Assembly: GCA_037975125.1 (NCBI GenBank) | Contig: CM075857.1 | Coordinates: forward strand, 88,392,199-88,456,198 | DNA length: 64,000 nt | Origin: Latrodectus hesperus | Lineage: Eukaryota; Arthropoda; Arachnida; Araneae; Theridiidae | Reading direction: 5' to 3' | In this document: piece after piece, positions 13,201-28,651 of the stretch | How positions within the stretch are numbered: position 1 is the stretch's first letter | Layout: each line of letters starts with the position of its first letter | Program-made: the position numbers and the translations under genes | Notes under the pieces: model-generated | The model's input: only the letters and a program-made list of their open reading frames with translations | Told to the model about the DNA's origin: nothing | Database searches by the model: none

Positions 13201-14110
13201 ATATACTTGTTTTTGTTAAACAAATCATCTATAAAAGAATTTTGTTTCACTTCAAATTATTTTACAGTAAGAATTTCATTGCGAAATGAACATTTGGTAA
13301 TTATTTGCTCAGTAACATTAGTCATGTCTAAAGTTCTACATAATAGCTCTTCAAAAACTCAGAAAGTGCTTAAAATGGTTTTTGATTTTAATAATATATA
13401 TGCATTTATATAAATAAATATAATTAATTTCACATATTCACATATTTGTGTAAGATAATATAAAGTACATTTTACAAAATTAATTTAATTGGTCAAAGTT
13501 ACTTCCGGCTGGTATAATTTGGGACTATCTTTTCTATTCTTGCACCTTATTTTCTTTCTTTTTTAAATATCCTGTAAATCATTTTAATTATACGGAATAC
13601 ATATTTTAGTTCTGAATACAATCTATTGTACTTAATTATATATATTTTGGATAATTCCTACCACTACGATTCAGTAATATATAATAGTTAATTTGTATAC
13701 TTTTTTCAGAATACAAAATATTCTTCGTGGGAAAGAAATTAAACTTTTAATTCCCATCATTCTAGTTTATATTTTCTATCTTAATCCATTTAACTTAATT
13801 GTTGTCTAATTGCTAAGTATTTGTGATAGAAGTCTAATAATATAAAGAAGTTTCTCTAAAAAATTATTTTACATACTTAAGTTATTAAGAAAATATTATA
13901 TGAAAATATTCACATAAATGTTCTCAAAAATCATTAATATAAGACACCAAACAATTTATTTTTAATGGGAAAAAGTTTACTTACAATAATATTATTATAA
14001 TGTCTTTGCAACACACCAGAAATATTACAACTCTTTGTCAGATTAACATTTTTTATTGTTGCAACTTCTGACATGTTTTAGTTTCTGATTTTAAATTAAT
14101 ATTTTGATTG
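10236..14110. other. AT-rich intergenic DNA with minor more complex patches
   Basis: Mostly low-complexity. The patch at 10660-10930 contains tandem GATA cores (AGATAAGATAAAAGG near 10683). A GC-richer patch lies at 12430-12530 (CTCGCTAGGGGCGCTCTCG). A 76-codon plus frame at 12709-12939 and a 68-codon frame at 13207-13413 match nothing known and have no supporting signals, so I do not call them genes. Confidence 0.45.
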
Positions 14111-14119
14111 TTAAATTAG

Positions 14120-14133
14120 CCAATAGATGGCAG
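14120..14133 (+). promoter_or_regulatory. CTCF-like motif
   Basis: CCAATAGATGGCAG matches the consensus CCASYAGRKGGCRS at 13 of 14 positions (A instead of S at position 4). Flanking DNA is AT-rich, so a match this long is somewhat notable. A chance match over 64 kb on two strands is possible. Confidence 0.35.
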
Positions 14134-15009
14134 CATTCAATTTTAGCTATATTTATATTTTTTGAATATCTGTTTTGTCATTTAAAATTCCTATTTCAAT
14201 AAAAATACCTTGCAATTATTTTCTTGCCGTAAGTAAATTTCTGTGAGCAATTTCTGTGCTTAAACAGAACCTAATAAGTACAACTTAGTTTAATCTTACA
14301 AAATATATTTTATCACTAATTAATTACATTATGGTCCTGTGCAAGTATTTGTTTATTTTTTTATTTGGTTTTAATTCTAATACAATTCTTAGAAATTGAG
14401 ACAGAATTTTAAAGTATTTTTTCATATATTAAATAGTTATATCCAAACCTATGTGTGTTTAATATATATACTCTTCATATAATTGTATCTATTTATTCAT
14501 ATAATATCAAAAAATTTACTCATTTTTATTAGTTCTATGATACGTCTAAGTACAACAATTATTATTCATTGTTATTACAAGCAGTTTAATATACTTTTAA
14601 CAATATTTTAAATATTTTAATAGCAAAATCTAAGATTTGATAATATTTGTGGGCAAAGAATTTATAAAGTTTGAATAAAAAATTATTACAATAAAACTTC
14701 CATATTTTAATATAAAACACAGCCCTGCAGAAAAATTATTTTAGTTATTATTTTATACATATTTGCACGAGAAACTTTGTGTTACTTCAAAAATTCAATA
14801 AATGTTACAAATTAGGAAAAAATGTGTTTGCTTAATGTAAATGTGTTTACTTTAAAATTGATTTAAGCAAAAACATTCAGAAACATTCTAAAAACTTTAA
14901 ATACTCGTAGAAGTAAAACATTTTCTATTAAAATTTATAATTTAACTGCACTGAAACACATTTTAAGATACTTTTATTTAGGAATAGATTTCTAAAGTAT
15001 GTGTTTCAG
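14134..15009. other. AT-rich DNA, no gene seen
   Basis: Low-complexity sequence with no recognisable feature. Confidence 0.6.
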
Positions 15010-15244
<235 letters not shown>

Positions 15245-15539
15245 AATTATGTGATCCTTAATAACTCTTACATAAATTAAGTACCTTAAAATTAAACCTT
15301 TAATTAAAAATAAAGTATATTTCAAGTCAGTATGTAGCTACAAAGTTTTTATCGAATATAGTAACTATAAAATTTATTTACGCAATTTTAATATATAAAG
15401 CAACATATGTAAAATATTCATTTGATAGCTATCTAAATATAGGTAATGTAACTATATGCATATATGTATATATATGTATGTTAAAACAAAATGTAGATTA
15501 ACTTTGTAATTAATTTAGAAAACGTGTTCAAGAAGTACT

Positions 15540-15870
15540 TCACAATTTAATTTGATTTAAACTATAACCTTGATACAATTTGACATCCCTCTTGTAACAA
15601 TTATTCTTAAGTTCTTTTAATGAACTAAATTTCTGATGATTTGGCACATCTTATGATGTTGACTTTATTATCCTCACTTAGAAAGATAAGATAAAGTCAC
15701 ATTCACTTTACGGTTAAAGTTTGAAAATGCCTATCAAATTTTGTCAGGCACTTAATTTGCGAGGAAGCTTGTTTGTCAGGCCATTTATCGATTGTAATCT
15801 CATACATTTATTGGAAAATGGATAAAAGGAAACTTCCGTAACAGTTTCCTACTTGCATTAAGGTTTTAAA
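15540..15870. promoter_or_regulatory. Candidate cis-regulatory island
   Basis: Some 330 bp of ordinary complexity lie between low-complexity blocks. Visible motifs are tandem GATA sites (AAGATAAGATAAAGTCAC near 15683-15700), TTTATCGATTG near 15784, and two TTTGTCAGGC boxes about 35 bp apart (near 15739 and 15771). There is no extended open frame and no TE similarity that I recognise. Motif density suggests an enhancer, but this is inference. Confidence 0.3.
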
Positions 15871-16019
15871 AATTCAATTTTCCATTCTTCCAGCAATTTA
15901 TTTTTGTACACTTTTATTAGTTAATCCATGTATATATATAGCGCAAAAAATTTTAATTGAAATTAAAAACAAAATTATACTTTGCATCATTTAATTTTTA
16001 GTTTCATTATGACACAGAA

Positions 16020-16023
<4 letters not shown>

Positions 16024-16105
<82 letters not shown>
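16024..16105. repeat. (TA)n microsatellite
   Basis: An uninterrupted TA run of about 80 bp, immediately left of the inverted-repeat element at 16.12-16.62 kb. Confidence 0.98.
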
Positions 16106-16111
<6 letters not shown>

Positions 16112-16116
16112 TTGTC

Positions 16117-16624
16117 ATTCTCAAATGGGTGAAGTTAGAACCAGTTAAAAATGTAGCATGAATAATATGAACAAAATGAATATAATATGAACAAGTAAAA
16201 TATTAACTGTATAACCTGAAAATTTTTAATATCGTACAATTTTAAAGAGAGTTATTTCTATTTTAAAGTGTATTCTTTCCTGAATTTACGTCTAAAATAT
16301 TGAGACTGATTTTAATATTTAAAATATTTTAAGTTTAAATCAATAGTTATATCTCCAATTAATATCTTAAAAATAGTTTTAATTTGACTATTTTTTTTGA
16401 AAATGTCGTCGATACTATGATAAATACAACGAGATAAAACTTCGAGCTCATTCTTATTCTATTGTAAAATTGTACGATATTAAGAGAACTTTCACGTTAA
16501 AAGTATGTTTTTAAAATAATTCTTATACTCATATTCATATTCAACATCTAATATTATATTGAGTGAAATTATTCGATGTTTACAGTATTTTAACTGGTTC
16601 TAAACTTCAATCATATTGAGAACT
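16117..16624. repeat. Imperfect inverted-repeat (foldback/MITE-like) element
   Basis: The left arm contains GAAGTTAGAACCAGTTAAAA (from 16131) and TTAATATCGTACAATTTTA (about 16226-16244). The right arm carries their reverse complements in mirrored order: TAAAATTGTACGATATTAA at 16465-16483 and TTTTAACTGGTTCTAAACTTC at about 16588-16608. TCTCAA occurs at the outer edges in inverted orientation. Arms are roughly 125-160 bp around a central unpaired region of about 220 bp. There is no coding capacity. The element is bounded on both sides by (TA)n tracts, compatible with TA-targeting non-autonomous transposons, but the exact termini are eroded. Confidence 0.7.
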
Positions 16625-16689
16625 AATAACTTAACTGTGCATTTTATAATAATTATGCTTAACACACATATATGATATTTATATATATG

Positions 16690-16798
<109 letters not shown>

Positions 16799-16799
16799 T

Positions 16800-17790
16800 T
16801 TTGTTCTTTTATAGAAAATAAATAAATGCCTAATATTCCCAATGCTCTCACTACAGTTTAACCGTAACAAAATTCTGAATGACTTTTTCTGACATAATAC
16901 TGTGTACGTTACAAGTTAATATTATGACAGTACACATTAGGAAATTAAAGCAAAACATATAAAAATTATATTTTCCTTCTTGTGTATAAATTTCTATGAA
17001 TTTACTAAGTTATTTTACACTTGGAAAAATAATAAAAATTACAGGATATCACAACCAAATTTCAGGTAAAATTGTTTGGCATAAAAACAAATATGATTTC
17101 TAAAATTATAATCAACTTTAATTTTCGTAAAATTAATTTTTTAAACTTAAAGTATTTGTTGTTTTCAATGCGAGAACTAATATAAAAATAAATTCAACAT
17201 ATATAGTATTCTGTATTATGTATATTATACACTAATATTTTTTTAATGAATATATGAAAGGCAAAGAATATTTTGAGTAATACTAAGAACATTTAATATA
17301 TCCTAAAAAAAAAATAATTTAAATTTCTGTTATCTAAAATACTTTCGCACAATATGTTGGTATATAAAATTATCATTTCAATTATTCAAAGAATTATCAG
17401 ATACATTTTTAATGATTGTGAAATGAAAATTTAACTAGAAACTATTGTAAATAAATTCATATACGAAAACTCACATTATTATGAATTATTAAATTTTAAA
17501 TTGTTCTTTAAAATTTGGAAAAATTATATCATTAAGACTAATTGAATAAAAAATTAATTTGGTTAATATTATGATAAAGTTAAAAATTTCTGCAGTGAAT
17601 TAAAAAATTTTGTTCTGCATACATAATAAAAATTATTTAATTGCACCTTCATCGATAAAGTATTTTGAGCACTTGTAAATAAATGAATTCAAATCTTTTA
17701 TTTAATCTCTTAGGAATATATCTGTTATCATATGTAAATCATATAATAATGAAATATACAATCTGTTACATAGCGACATATTTAGAATTT

Positions 17791-17795
<5 letters not shown>
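16800..17795. other. AT-rich DNA, no gene seen
   Basis: Low-complexity sequence without a recognisable feature. Confidence 0.6.
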
Positions 17796-17879
<84 letters not shown>

Positions 17880-17900
17880 TAGATAGATATATATATATAT

Positions 17901-17959
<59 letters not shown>

Positions 17960-18002
17960 TATATATATATATAGATATATATATATATATATATATATAT
18001 AT
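17796..18002. repeat. (TA)n with GATA interruptions
   Basis: A TA run of about 205 bp with a TAGATAGATAGATA block at about 17875-17888 and further TAGATATA interruptions near 17901, 17957 and 17973. Confidence 0.98.
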
Positions 18003-19900
18003 CGTGTGTACATCATAATCATGAAACTATGGAAAAATATTTTTAAAAAATTTATCTATCCTCCTTTATAAAAATTATTAAATAATTGCATTTTACATTG
18101 AAATATATGAGCTTTGCAATATATATAAATTGCAAATGTATTTGAAATTGAGTTTATTTAATGAAACATTCATTAAAAGTAAAATATATTACATCAATAT
18201 TAAATTAAATAAAGTAAATAAGTAAGAAAATATTTATCTAAGTTCACTGAGGATAATAATGAATGTCCCACGCTGTTCTGATCAGTAGATATTTTGTAAA
18301 TTTGGATTAATTAAAATCTTTAAACTATATGTATTTTTCATAGTGAGTCAGTAGGTAAAAATATCGTTCAAAATATTAATTTAAAGTTTCCAGTTGCATT
18401 ATTTCGCAGTTAATATTTACCAACAAAAATAACACCTAAGACTGTTTATATTTTCCATGAATATTAATGCTTACATTTGCTTAAATTTTTAAAAATAATT
18501 TTTATTAGAAGATAATGTTTTAAGAAATTGCTTTGCATTGTTAAATGTGAATATTGATTGTAGTTTAACGATGAATTAGCAATTGGAAATTATCTTGAAT
18601 TACCTTTCTTAAAGATCGACCGGTCAAATACTTTTGACGTTCAATAATATTTAATTGACTCAAATAAAATAATAAGTCAATCAGATCTTAATAATAAACT
18701 GAAATAAGTTAAGAATCAAATAAAATAATAAGTTAAGAAAATACAAAAATATGAGAGATGACGCATATCTAATATAATATAATTTATCACTTTATTCGTA
18801 GCGTGTATAAATAATGTTGAATAATTAATATATTATCATGATAATTATTTTTATATATCTGCAGGATATGTGAAATAATGTCAAAATATCTCAAGCATTA
18901 TGTTAAATATCATAAATATCTGAAGAAATATATCAAATTAATGTCAGATATTTTATACAAAATATTTCATAGTTTAAAAGCGGTAATTTTACAGATTATT
19001 TCAGGATGAATAAAATATTTTTGTGTGAGATAGTTACATGCAATATAGCTTAAAATCTGTAATTTTAATTTAGGTTAATATCACAAACAGAACTCTTGAT
19101 TTTTGCTTTTAAAGGAAGATATTTAATTTTTTTAATAATATCAAGGTGCAAAAAATTGGCATACGTGTACTGCTGCAGAAAAATCAATGATTAAGTATTT
19201 ATTAATTAAATCTACTGATATGTAATTTTAAGTTTAGTATGTACAATATATAAAATACATTTATTTTAAATTGATATAGGATAAATATTGATTAGAGTTT
19301 CGCGTTTTCTTACCCAGTTATCATTAGTAAACTTATTAATGCATTTATAAATCCATCTTAAGAACTATTGAAATTCTTATTAACATGAAAATAAGAAGTT
19401 TACTAAAAATTTTCTAGAAGCATATAAAATGAATAATTATTTTCTTTTACATTCCCTAATTTTATATGCATTTTTCTCCCAAGTTGATGGATATTATAAT
19501 AAATATGTATTCGATTTATTTCAGTACTCCACGTAAAGTAAATTAATTAATTTTCAATACATTCACGTAATTAAAATGAAAAGTTAATATTAATAAAATA
19601 CGAAATTTTAAATATTCCATAACTGTTGACATTAGTTAATATTCTTTAGAAAATCAATTATAAAATTCAATTTTGAAAGATAACTCTGAACTCAATAGTG
19701 TATAATTAAATTAGAAATTGAAAAACAGATGAATTTTCATTTGCATTGATATGAAAATTAGAGCCTTGAGTTGAGTTAATGATTACTTTTCATTACTAAT
19801 ATTATTATGAATTCACTAGATGCTAAAGATCATATCTTTCATTAAATTTGCCGCTTATATGATTTTCCAGTGAAAATAAAATAAAATATATTTATATATT
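18003..19900. other. AT-rich DNA, no gene seen
   Basis: Low-complexity DNA throughout. I recognise no element. Confidence 0.6.
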
Positions 19901-19904
19901 TTAA

Positions 19905-20140
19905 AGAAGCGAGCTTTTGAGCGAGGTTCTTTGGATTTTTCCCCATTTTTCCATTATCAGTAGCTCATTTAATTTCTGTCTTCCAAGCTTCCAATAAATG
20001 CGAGGAAATACTTTAATTCTAGCTCAATGAGTATGTCAAGATTAATACAGATAATGTGACCTTCATTAAAAGGGAAAACTTTTCCCTTTTCCCAATTACG
20101 GGTTCTCTTGAAGTTGAGGTAGTCTGAGTGGAAGTAGTAA
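19905..20140. promoter_or_regulatory. Candidate cis-regulatory island with a 23-bp palindrome
   Basis: Sequence of ordinary complexity in AT-rich surroundings. It contains a perfect inverted repeat at 20068-20090: AAAAGGGAAAA, one C, then TTTTCCCTTTT. There is no coding frame and no recognised TE. The palindrome could be a dimeric factor site; this is inference. Confidence 0.28.
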
Positions 20141-21050
20141 ATGCATTAAAAAAAAAACTTTCACATTATTTGAAATTCTTTCCATTTTAATTATGTATTA
20201 TGAGGTTCCATGTGAATAAATTTCGTGGTATAGGTTCGATTATTTAAACCTTGATTGTTCGATGTAAGGACTGTCGTTTATCATTTGGTAGAAAGTTGAA
20301 CAGTGTGAAAATATTCATTTCTGTATGGAAGTGTTTAATGTTTTAAATTAATGTATACATTTTGCAAATAAATCTTATTTCAGGATGAATAATGTTTACG
20401 TGTTTAAAACGCATTTAACTAAGTAATAAAGTATATTTTCAATATTTTACTTTTTTTAATTCGTGAAAGGATTGCAATATTATTATAATAATGAAATGTT
20501 ACAAAGAATCATTAATTTTTATGTATAAGATGATCAAAATGATATTTACAATGAGAAATGTATCCTGAAATGATAAGCTAGTTTTGTAGATGTACTTAAA
20601 TTTTAAATACGCGTTCAAAGTTATTTACAATAATAACTGATAGACTACATTTTCGATTATTTTCGTTAAAAATATCACTGAATAAGCCATCTCAGATAAA
20701 ATCTTTTCATTATCATTTTAATGTACAGTTAGAGATAAACTATATTCTATGAAAATCATCTTATTTTTCTGTATCTGTAACATAAAATCTCACAAAAACG
20801 TCTTTTATTAGAAAGTTTCCAATAGACGCTGTATTGGTGAATTGTATTTCGTACATTTAGCGCATTTGTTTACTTTCTAGGTAAAGAGCATATTCATTAG
20901 TATAAAATTCACATTTGTATAATTGGTGTTGCTTCACATGTGCATAATTGTTGTTGCATAATTGGCGTTATAATAAGAATCTTTTTAAATAGATTAAATA
21001 TTGTACTCTAATGTTTTTTTCTAAATAATGAAATATTTGCTATATACCCT
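20141..21050. other. AT-rich DNA, no gene seen
   Basis: Low-complexity sequence with no gene or known repeat visible. Confidence 0.55.
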
Positions 21051-21059
21051 TATTTCTGA

Positions 21060-21120
21060 CTTACTTCGGCCAATATCGGCATTCACCATACACTAATGGT
21101 AAATGTTGAGCATGTCAGAG
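21060..21120. repeat. Short hairpin related to the one at 22.17 kb
   Basis: CATTCACCAT and ATGGTAAATG form 10-bp arms with one mismatch around a 6-base loop (about 21080-21106). The core CATTCACC/GTGAATG recurs at about 22171, so both may be ends or internal parts of one unrecognised repeat. Confidence 0.35.
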
Positions 21121-21339
21121 ATTATTATTTTCTTCAGTAAAGATAAAAATGTCACAATAATGAAATATCTTTTTCATCTCTTTCTGAGAGGAGTGACCAA
21201 GAACTTGAGACAAAAGATACATTCTAAATGAAGAAAAAATATAATAGAAATTAAAAACTTAATTAATTATGTAGAATATTTTAAATAAAAAAAGAAAAGA
21301 AAAGTATTAAAAAGATTACTCATTTATGTGATTCTCAAA

Positions 21340-21835
21340 TCTTATTTATAGCAACAGCTGAAGTTATTATGACACTTTGAATTGCACAAGAGACCCTTGC
21401 TTTTACTATGGCATTTATTTACAACGTGTATAACCTTGCCCTCACTTCTTGAATTAGCTACAGATGCTTCTTAAGCTTCTTAAGAAGAAATCTCATCTGT
21501 GGAAAGCAATTTTTACTTACAAATTATGAATTGTTTAAGGTTATATAAAGCTGCTTGAAATTGCTACTTTTATTGCTGGTTTATAAAAGTTGGAGTATCC
21601 TATTCCAGCAGCACAACTGCCAAAATATTTCGACATTTTTAGGATATTTTTGTGAATACGGTCGACATCAGGGACTTGTATTCGTACGGTAACACCAATC
21701 TGAGCAGGGAATTTCTTTGACGTTCATAAAGTTATTGTTGTTTGTAGTAAAAGATACTTATTGTAGTTCCCGGTCTTTTAATAGAAATAAACTTGTGTTG
21801 TTTAGTCAGGGTATGATATAATGACGTCGTAAGTT
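21340..21835. other. Segment of ordinary complexity
   Basis: About 500 bp with near-balanced complexity, no long frame and no recognised TE. It includes a hairpin at 21460-21500 (ACAGATG ... CATCTGT outer arms, with CTTCTTAAG and CTTAAGAAG inside). Near 21827 GTAAGT resembles a splice donor, but no matching exon is evident. Confidence 0.3.
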
Positions 21836-21999
21836 GCAGATAGTCTTCAACATTTTTCTTTTGAATGGGGTTTTAGCTCAAATTTTCTTTAAAAATATTA
21901 ACAGTTTTTTCAAGCTGTTCTTCAATTTCAATAGTATTATCAATTTTTACAAGTTCTTATTCGGTTACAATGTTTGTGAATTATTCTCCATTTCTCTTT

Positions 22000-22082
22000 T
22001 CAGTATCCAGTATACAGTATATCTGCTATATATATCCAGTATACAGTATATATACAGTATTCAATATACAGTATATCTGCGA
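22000..22082. repeat. Short tandem repeat of CCAGTATACAGTATAT-like units
   Basis: ATCCAGTATACAGTATAT occurs twice and AATATACAGTATATCTGC follows. The units are about 15-30 bp, interspersed with TATA and CTGC. This is a degenerate minisatellite, and short open frames across it are not genes. Confidence 0.75.
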
Positions 22083-22109
22083 TTGTTGGCCTACACCGGG
22101 GATGGAACG

Positions 22110-22225
22110 AATGTACAAGAATATAGTGAAATATTCGGTATTTCCCCGATGAATTTGGTACATTTTGCCATTCACCAGTGAATGTTGACAATCTCCAATT
22201 TCGGTAATTCACAGTAACATACACA
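22110..22225. repeat. Imperfect palindrome around CATTCAC-CA-GTGAATG
   Basis: Perfect 7-bp core arms sit at about 22171-22186. Partial symmetry extends outwards: GAATTTGGTACATTTTGC on the left, and on the right a stretch whose reverse complement begins GAAATTGGAGATTGTCAA. This suggests an old foldback element. It is related in its core to 21060-21120. Confidence 0.4.
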
Positions 22226-22855
22226 TATACATACATACATATATATGACATATATATATATACCAGAGAAAACATGTCAACAAATTACGTAAAGTAAATG
22301 TATTCTTCGGAATATAAAGACGTATAACTCAATATAAGTTTTAACTTTTCTCTCTAATTAAAAAAAATGTGTAAACTATTAAACTTAGTACTTTTATATT
22401 CCTTAACTGATTGACATTTTGAGAAAAGCATTGAAATATAATAGAATTGATATAATAAATTCTTTTAATATATGAGTAGACATTTATTTATTTAATAATT
22501 AACTAAAAACAAACCTTGTCATAGTAAAATAATATAATATAAATCATTTTTGCATATAATTTAAATATTTTTCTTCAACTTATATGATAAAGGGCTACGC
22601 TGTGAAAATTGTTTTCTCCAAATATTGTTGGTATTATTAAAGTTAAAATGGAAGTGATAAAACTGATAAAATAAGACAATTTTGAAGTTTATGTTTCACT
22701 AGACAAAAGTTAAATATCAGAATTACACGATCGATTTATTCTGAAACTCATTTTCATTTAGTTTATTAAGAAATTATTCATCATAATTTTCACAGGTAAT
22801 GATCAACATTCAGCCAAATAAATTTTAACAATACAGTAATAGAGATTTTTATCGT
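22226..22855. other. AT-rich DNA, no gene seen
   Basis: A short (CATA)n/(TA)n patch lies at 22224-22262. The rest is AT-rich with no gene. Confidence 0.55.
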
Positions 22856-22859
22856 ATGT

Positions 22860-23108
22860 TTCAATCTGGGGTGCGGGAGAAAGGACAAACAAACAGTAGT
22901 ATAGAATAGGTTTTGATGAGGACGATGGCACCAAACAGGAACAGGATGATGCGATACTTTTTTTTCAGCAAAGGGGATTTATTGCAGGTAGAAAGGCCGA
23001 CTTTTTCTCCAGTTCTAGCGTTTTTCGGGATTCGAAACCAAACCTTTTTGGTGAGAGCGAAAGCTCGTAACCACGAAACAGGGTGGTCAGCAGTCCGAGG
23101 GATTAGTT
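22860..23108 (-). repeat. tRNA-derived SINE, minus strand
   Basis: Reading the minus strand from about 23105, an RNA polymerase III A-box-like stretch (TTTCGTGGTTACGAGC) is followed by a B-box (GGTTTCGAATCCCG, reverse complement at 23026-23039). The layout lines up with the tRNA-like head of the SINE at 43980-44290, including AGGTTTGG versus AGGTTCTGG just before the B-box. The body ends near TTTGTCCTTTCTCC, similar to a stretch in that SINE. I see no target-site duplication and the shared 3' tail is absent, so the copy is probably truncated. The 80-codon plus-strand frame here is incidental. Confidence 0.6.
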
Positions 23109-23109
23109 C

Positions 23110-24855
23110 ACGAAGTATCTTATTTCATTGTGATTCTTCTCACAAAAATAAATAAACCACCATATGCATTATCGAAACTACAAGAATTTGACTTCATTGA
23201 TGAAGTAAACTAGGGAATGTGTAAAAAGTAAAATCATATTTCGATTCTTCAATTTCATTGTTTAATAATAGCTGCGCAAAATACTCAAAGCAAATAAGAT
23301 TAATATGTATTATAATTCTAAAATTAATATTTTATACACACAAAATTTAGCTTAACTTAAAATAATGTGCAATACATATAACTTTTTAACTATTGCAAGA
23401 TGTTAATATCGATTAAAATAATTTATATGTGTTTATAATTGATAAACATATTTTTAAAGTATATAGTTAATTATATATAAAGTATATAGTTAATAAAATT
23501 TTTTGATATTATACATTGAAATACAGAAATACAAATTTTTATATTCATTGTAAAAGTTGAAAGATGTTTGAAATTGAATGCGATTTAATAACTCACTAAA
23601 AGTTGGTTAACATCTATTTTACGTAAATCACATGCAAAACATGTACCTTTTGTTCAGTTATACCCTGGGACATTTATTCATAATTATTATTCTAATTTTT
23701 TTTCATGTAGACAAGCAGAATGATATATATTGAGTATATATTATATTTAAGAATTATTTTATTTAAATAATAACTTTAAACTATTTTATTAGAAACTGTT
23801 TAAATACAATTGTAGTGATATTTCTCTTATTTAAATATTTTTAATTTAATTTATTCTTTCCTATTACTAATGTTAATTTTACCTAGTTACTTTTTACGGA
23901 GTTAAATATGTCTACACTTAAAAATTTTTAATATTTAATTAGTATCATTTACATTTATCAATGTGTAAATGACCTTTGAAACTGAAAAATATGGATTTTT
24001 GTAGTCCTTTATTTCTAAATTTGAGGAAAATTAATTTAGGCAGTTCACATCCTTCTATTGGAATATGGTTATTAATTGTTTGTAATTAGTTTACATAAAA
24101 AGTTGTAATTTAATTCATTTTGTTTAAAACATGTGTTTTAAGGTTAAAAATACAGTGGCTTAGAACATAATTAAATAGACATTGAGACTTCTCTTTTTCT
24201 GTATTTGAGTTTTTAATGTAATTATTTCCATGTGAGAGCATAAACATAAATGAAAATGCAAGCATAATTTCTAAAATCTATATATTTTAATAAATGACAT
24301 ATCAAGAATATTACTATTTCGTATAAACTATAACATTTTAGTATATAATTATAATTTAATAAATCTCAATAAAGAAATTTATTTTACTTCAAACAAAACT
24401 TCATAAAACTTTCAATTTGTTTTATTTTTTTAACTCTTTTAATAGCATTATATGCCTAAAAGTCATGTAAGTGGAATGTTGTGACAAAAAATTAAGAAAA
24501 ACAATTTATTCATTAATTAAAATGAACTAATTTATTTTTAAATTTGAATACAAAAATAACAACTATTATTAATACTTCGTTCAAACTACCGTTTTTGGGG
24601 AGATTTTTTGTTTATAATTCTAATGTTAAAGCTCTTTAAATGGAACAAATCTTCTTACTATGCTCTTCGCATTAATGTGCACAACTCATATAAATACAAA
24701 TTAAAATGGAACATCACAGTTAAATCAAGTAATTGATTATTTATGAAAAACATGCTTTCATTTTTAATGCTTAAGAAGAGTGAAATTAAATAATAATTAA
24801 AACAAATGTACGCTTCTAATTTTTACGACCAGTTTATCTCAATTAAAGTAAGAGC
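23110..24855. other. AT-rich DNA, no gene seen
   Basis: Contains a small tandem duplication of AAAGTATATAGTTAAT at about 23456-23493. Nothing else is recognisable. Confidence 0.55.
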
Positions 24856-24859
24856 GTGA

Positions 24860-25235
24860 GAATTAAAGTGTTACTTGGTAGTCAAAGTCTCCCTTATATT
24901 GCAAAATTGCAAACTATTAATCAGCCTTTTTTAATCCTTTAGTATGTAATATATTCATAAGGTTTAATTCTTTCATCTTTGCATGTATTTAATCCTTTGA
25001 CCCCTTCCGACAAGAGTTGGCACTGTTTCCATGTTATAAGTAGCTTTTAATTCCACTCCATTAATTGTTGACCCGACACTTTAAATGCAGTTCTGTTAGC
25101 ATTTCAACATCTTACACACTGGTTTCTAAGTATTTAAATCTCTCCAGAATGTGTTTGTCATTAATAAATCCTTGTGCAAAATTACTCCGTAACATTTCTC
25201 CAAATATTCGTATTCTTTATCTATTTTGAACATTG
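24860..25235. promoter_or_regulatory. Candidate non-coding conserved island
   Basis: About 370 bp of ordinary complexity with no coding frame. TCCTTTGACCCCTTCCGAC near 24993 and ATTAATTGTTGACCC near 25060 both contain TGACCC, a nuclear-receptor half-site. This call rests on composition and motif content only. Confidence 0.25.
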
Positions 25236-25472
25236 AAACAACTGTAAGCAGGCCAGCAATTCTAATTTAAATTTTAATAATTAAAGGAAATAATATGAAT
25301 ATATGAGGCAACTCATTAAATTGATATCATATGATATAAACTCGGTATTAATTAATTTGATTTATAGAAAATCAATAAAAAAGTAAAATCAATTTTAAAA
25401 AAATAAAAGGAAAATTACATTAGTTGACCTGTAAATTGTGTTCCTATTTCCGATTATATTATTCCCACGATA

Positions 25473-25474
25473 AT

Positions 25475-25567
<93 letters not shown>

Positions 25568-25580
25568 TGTGTGTGTGTGA
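25473..25580. repeat. (GT)n microsatellite
   Basis: A GT run of about 105 bp with single interruptions (GTATGTG near 25561). Cys-Val open frames across it are artefacts. Confidence 0.99.
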
Positions 25581-28636
<3,056 letters not shown>

Positions 28637-28651
28637 TAGAACCCTAAATCT
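28637..28651 (+). repeat. Target-site duplication, 5' copy (SINE)
   Basis: TAGAACCCTAAATCT, identical to 28933-28947. Confidence 0.95.

Noticed and set aside
22913..23155. An 80-codon plus-strand open frame
   Set aside because: It runs antisense through a tRNA-derived SINE head with a clear B-box and shows no protein similarity.
25473..25580. A Z-DNA-type regulatory element
   Set aside because: The (GT)n tract could adopt Z-DNA, but nothing in the neighbourhood links it to a gene, so I kept it as a microsatellite only.
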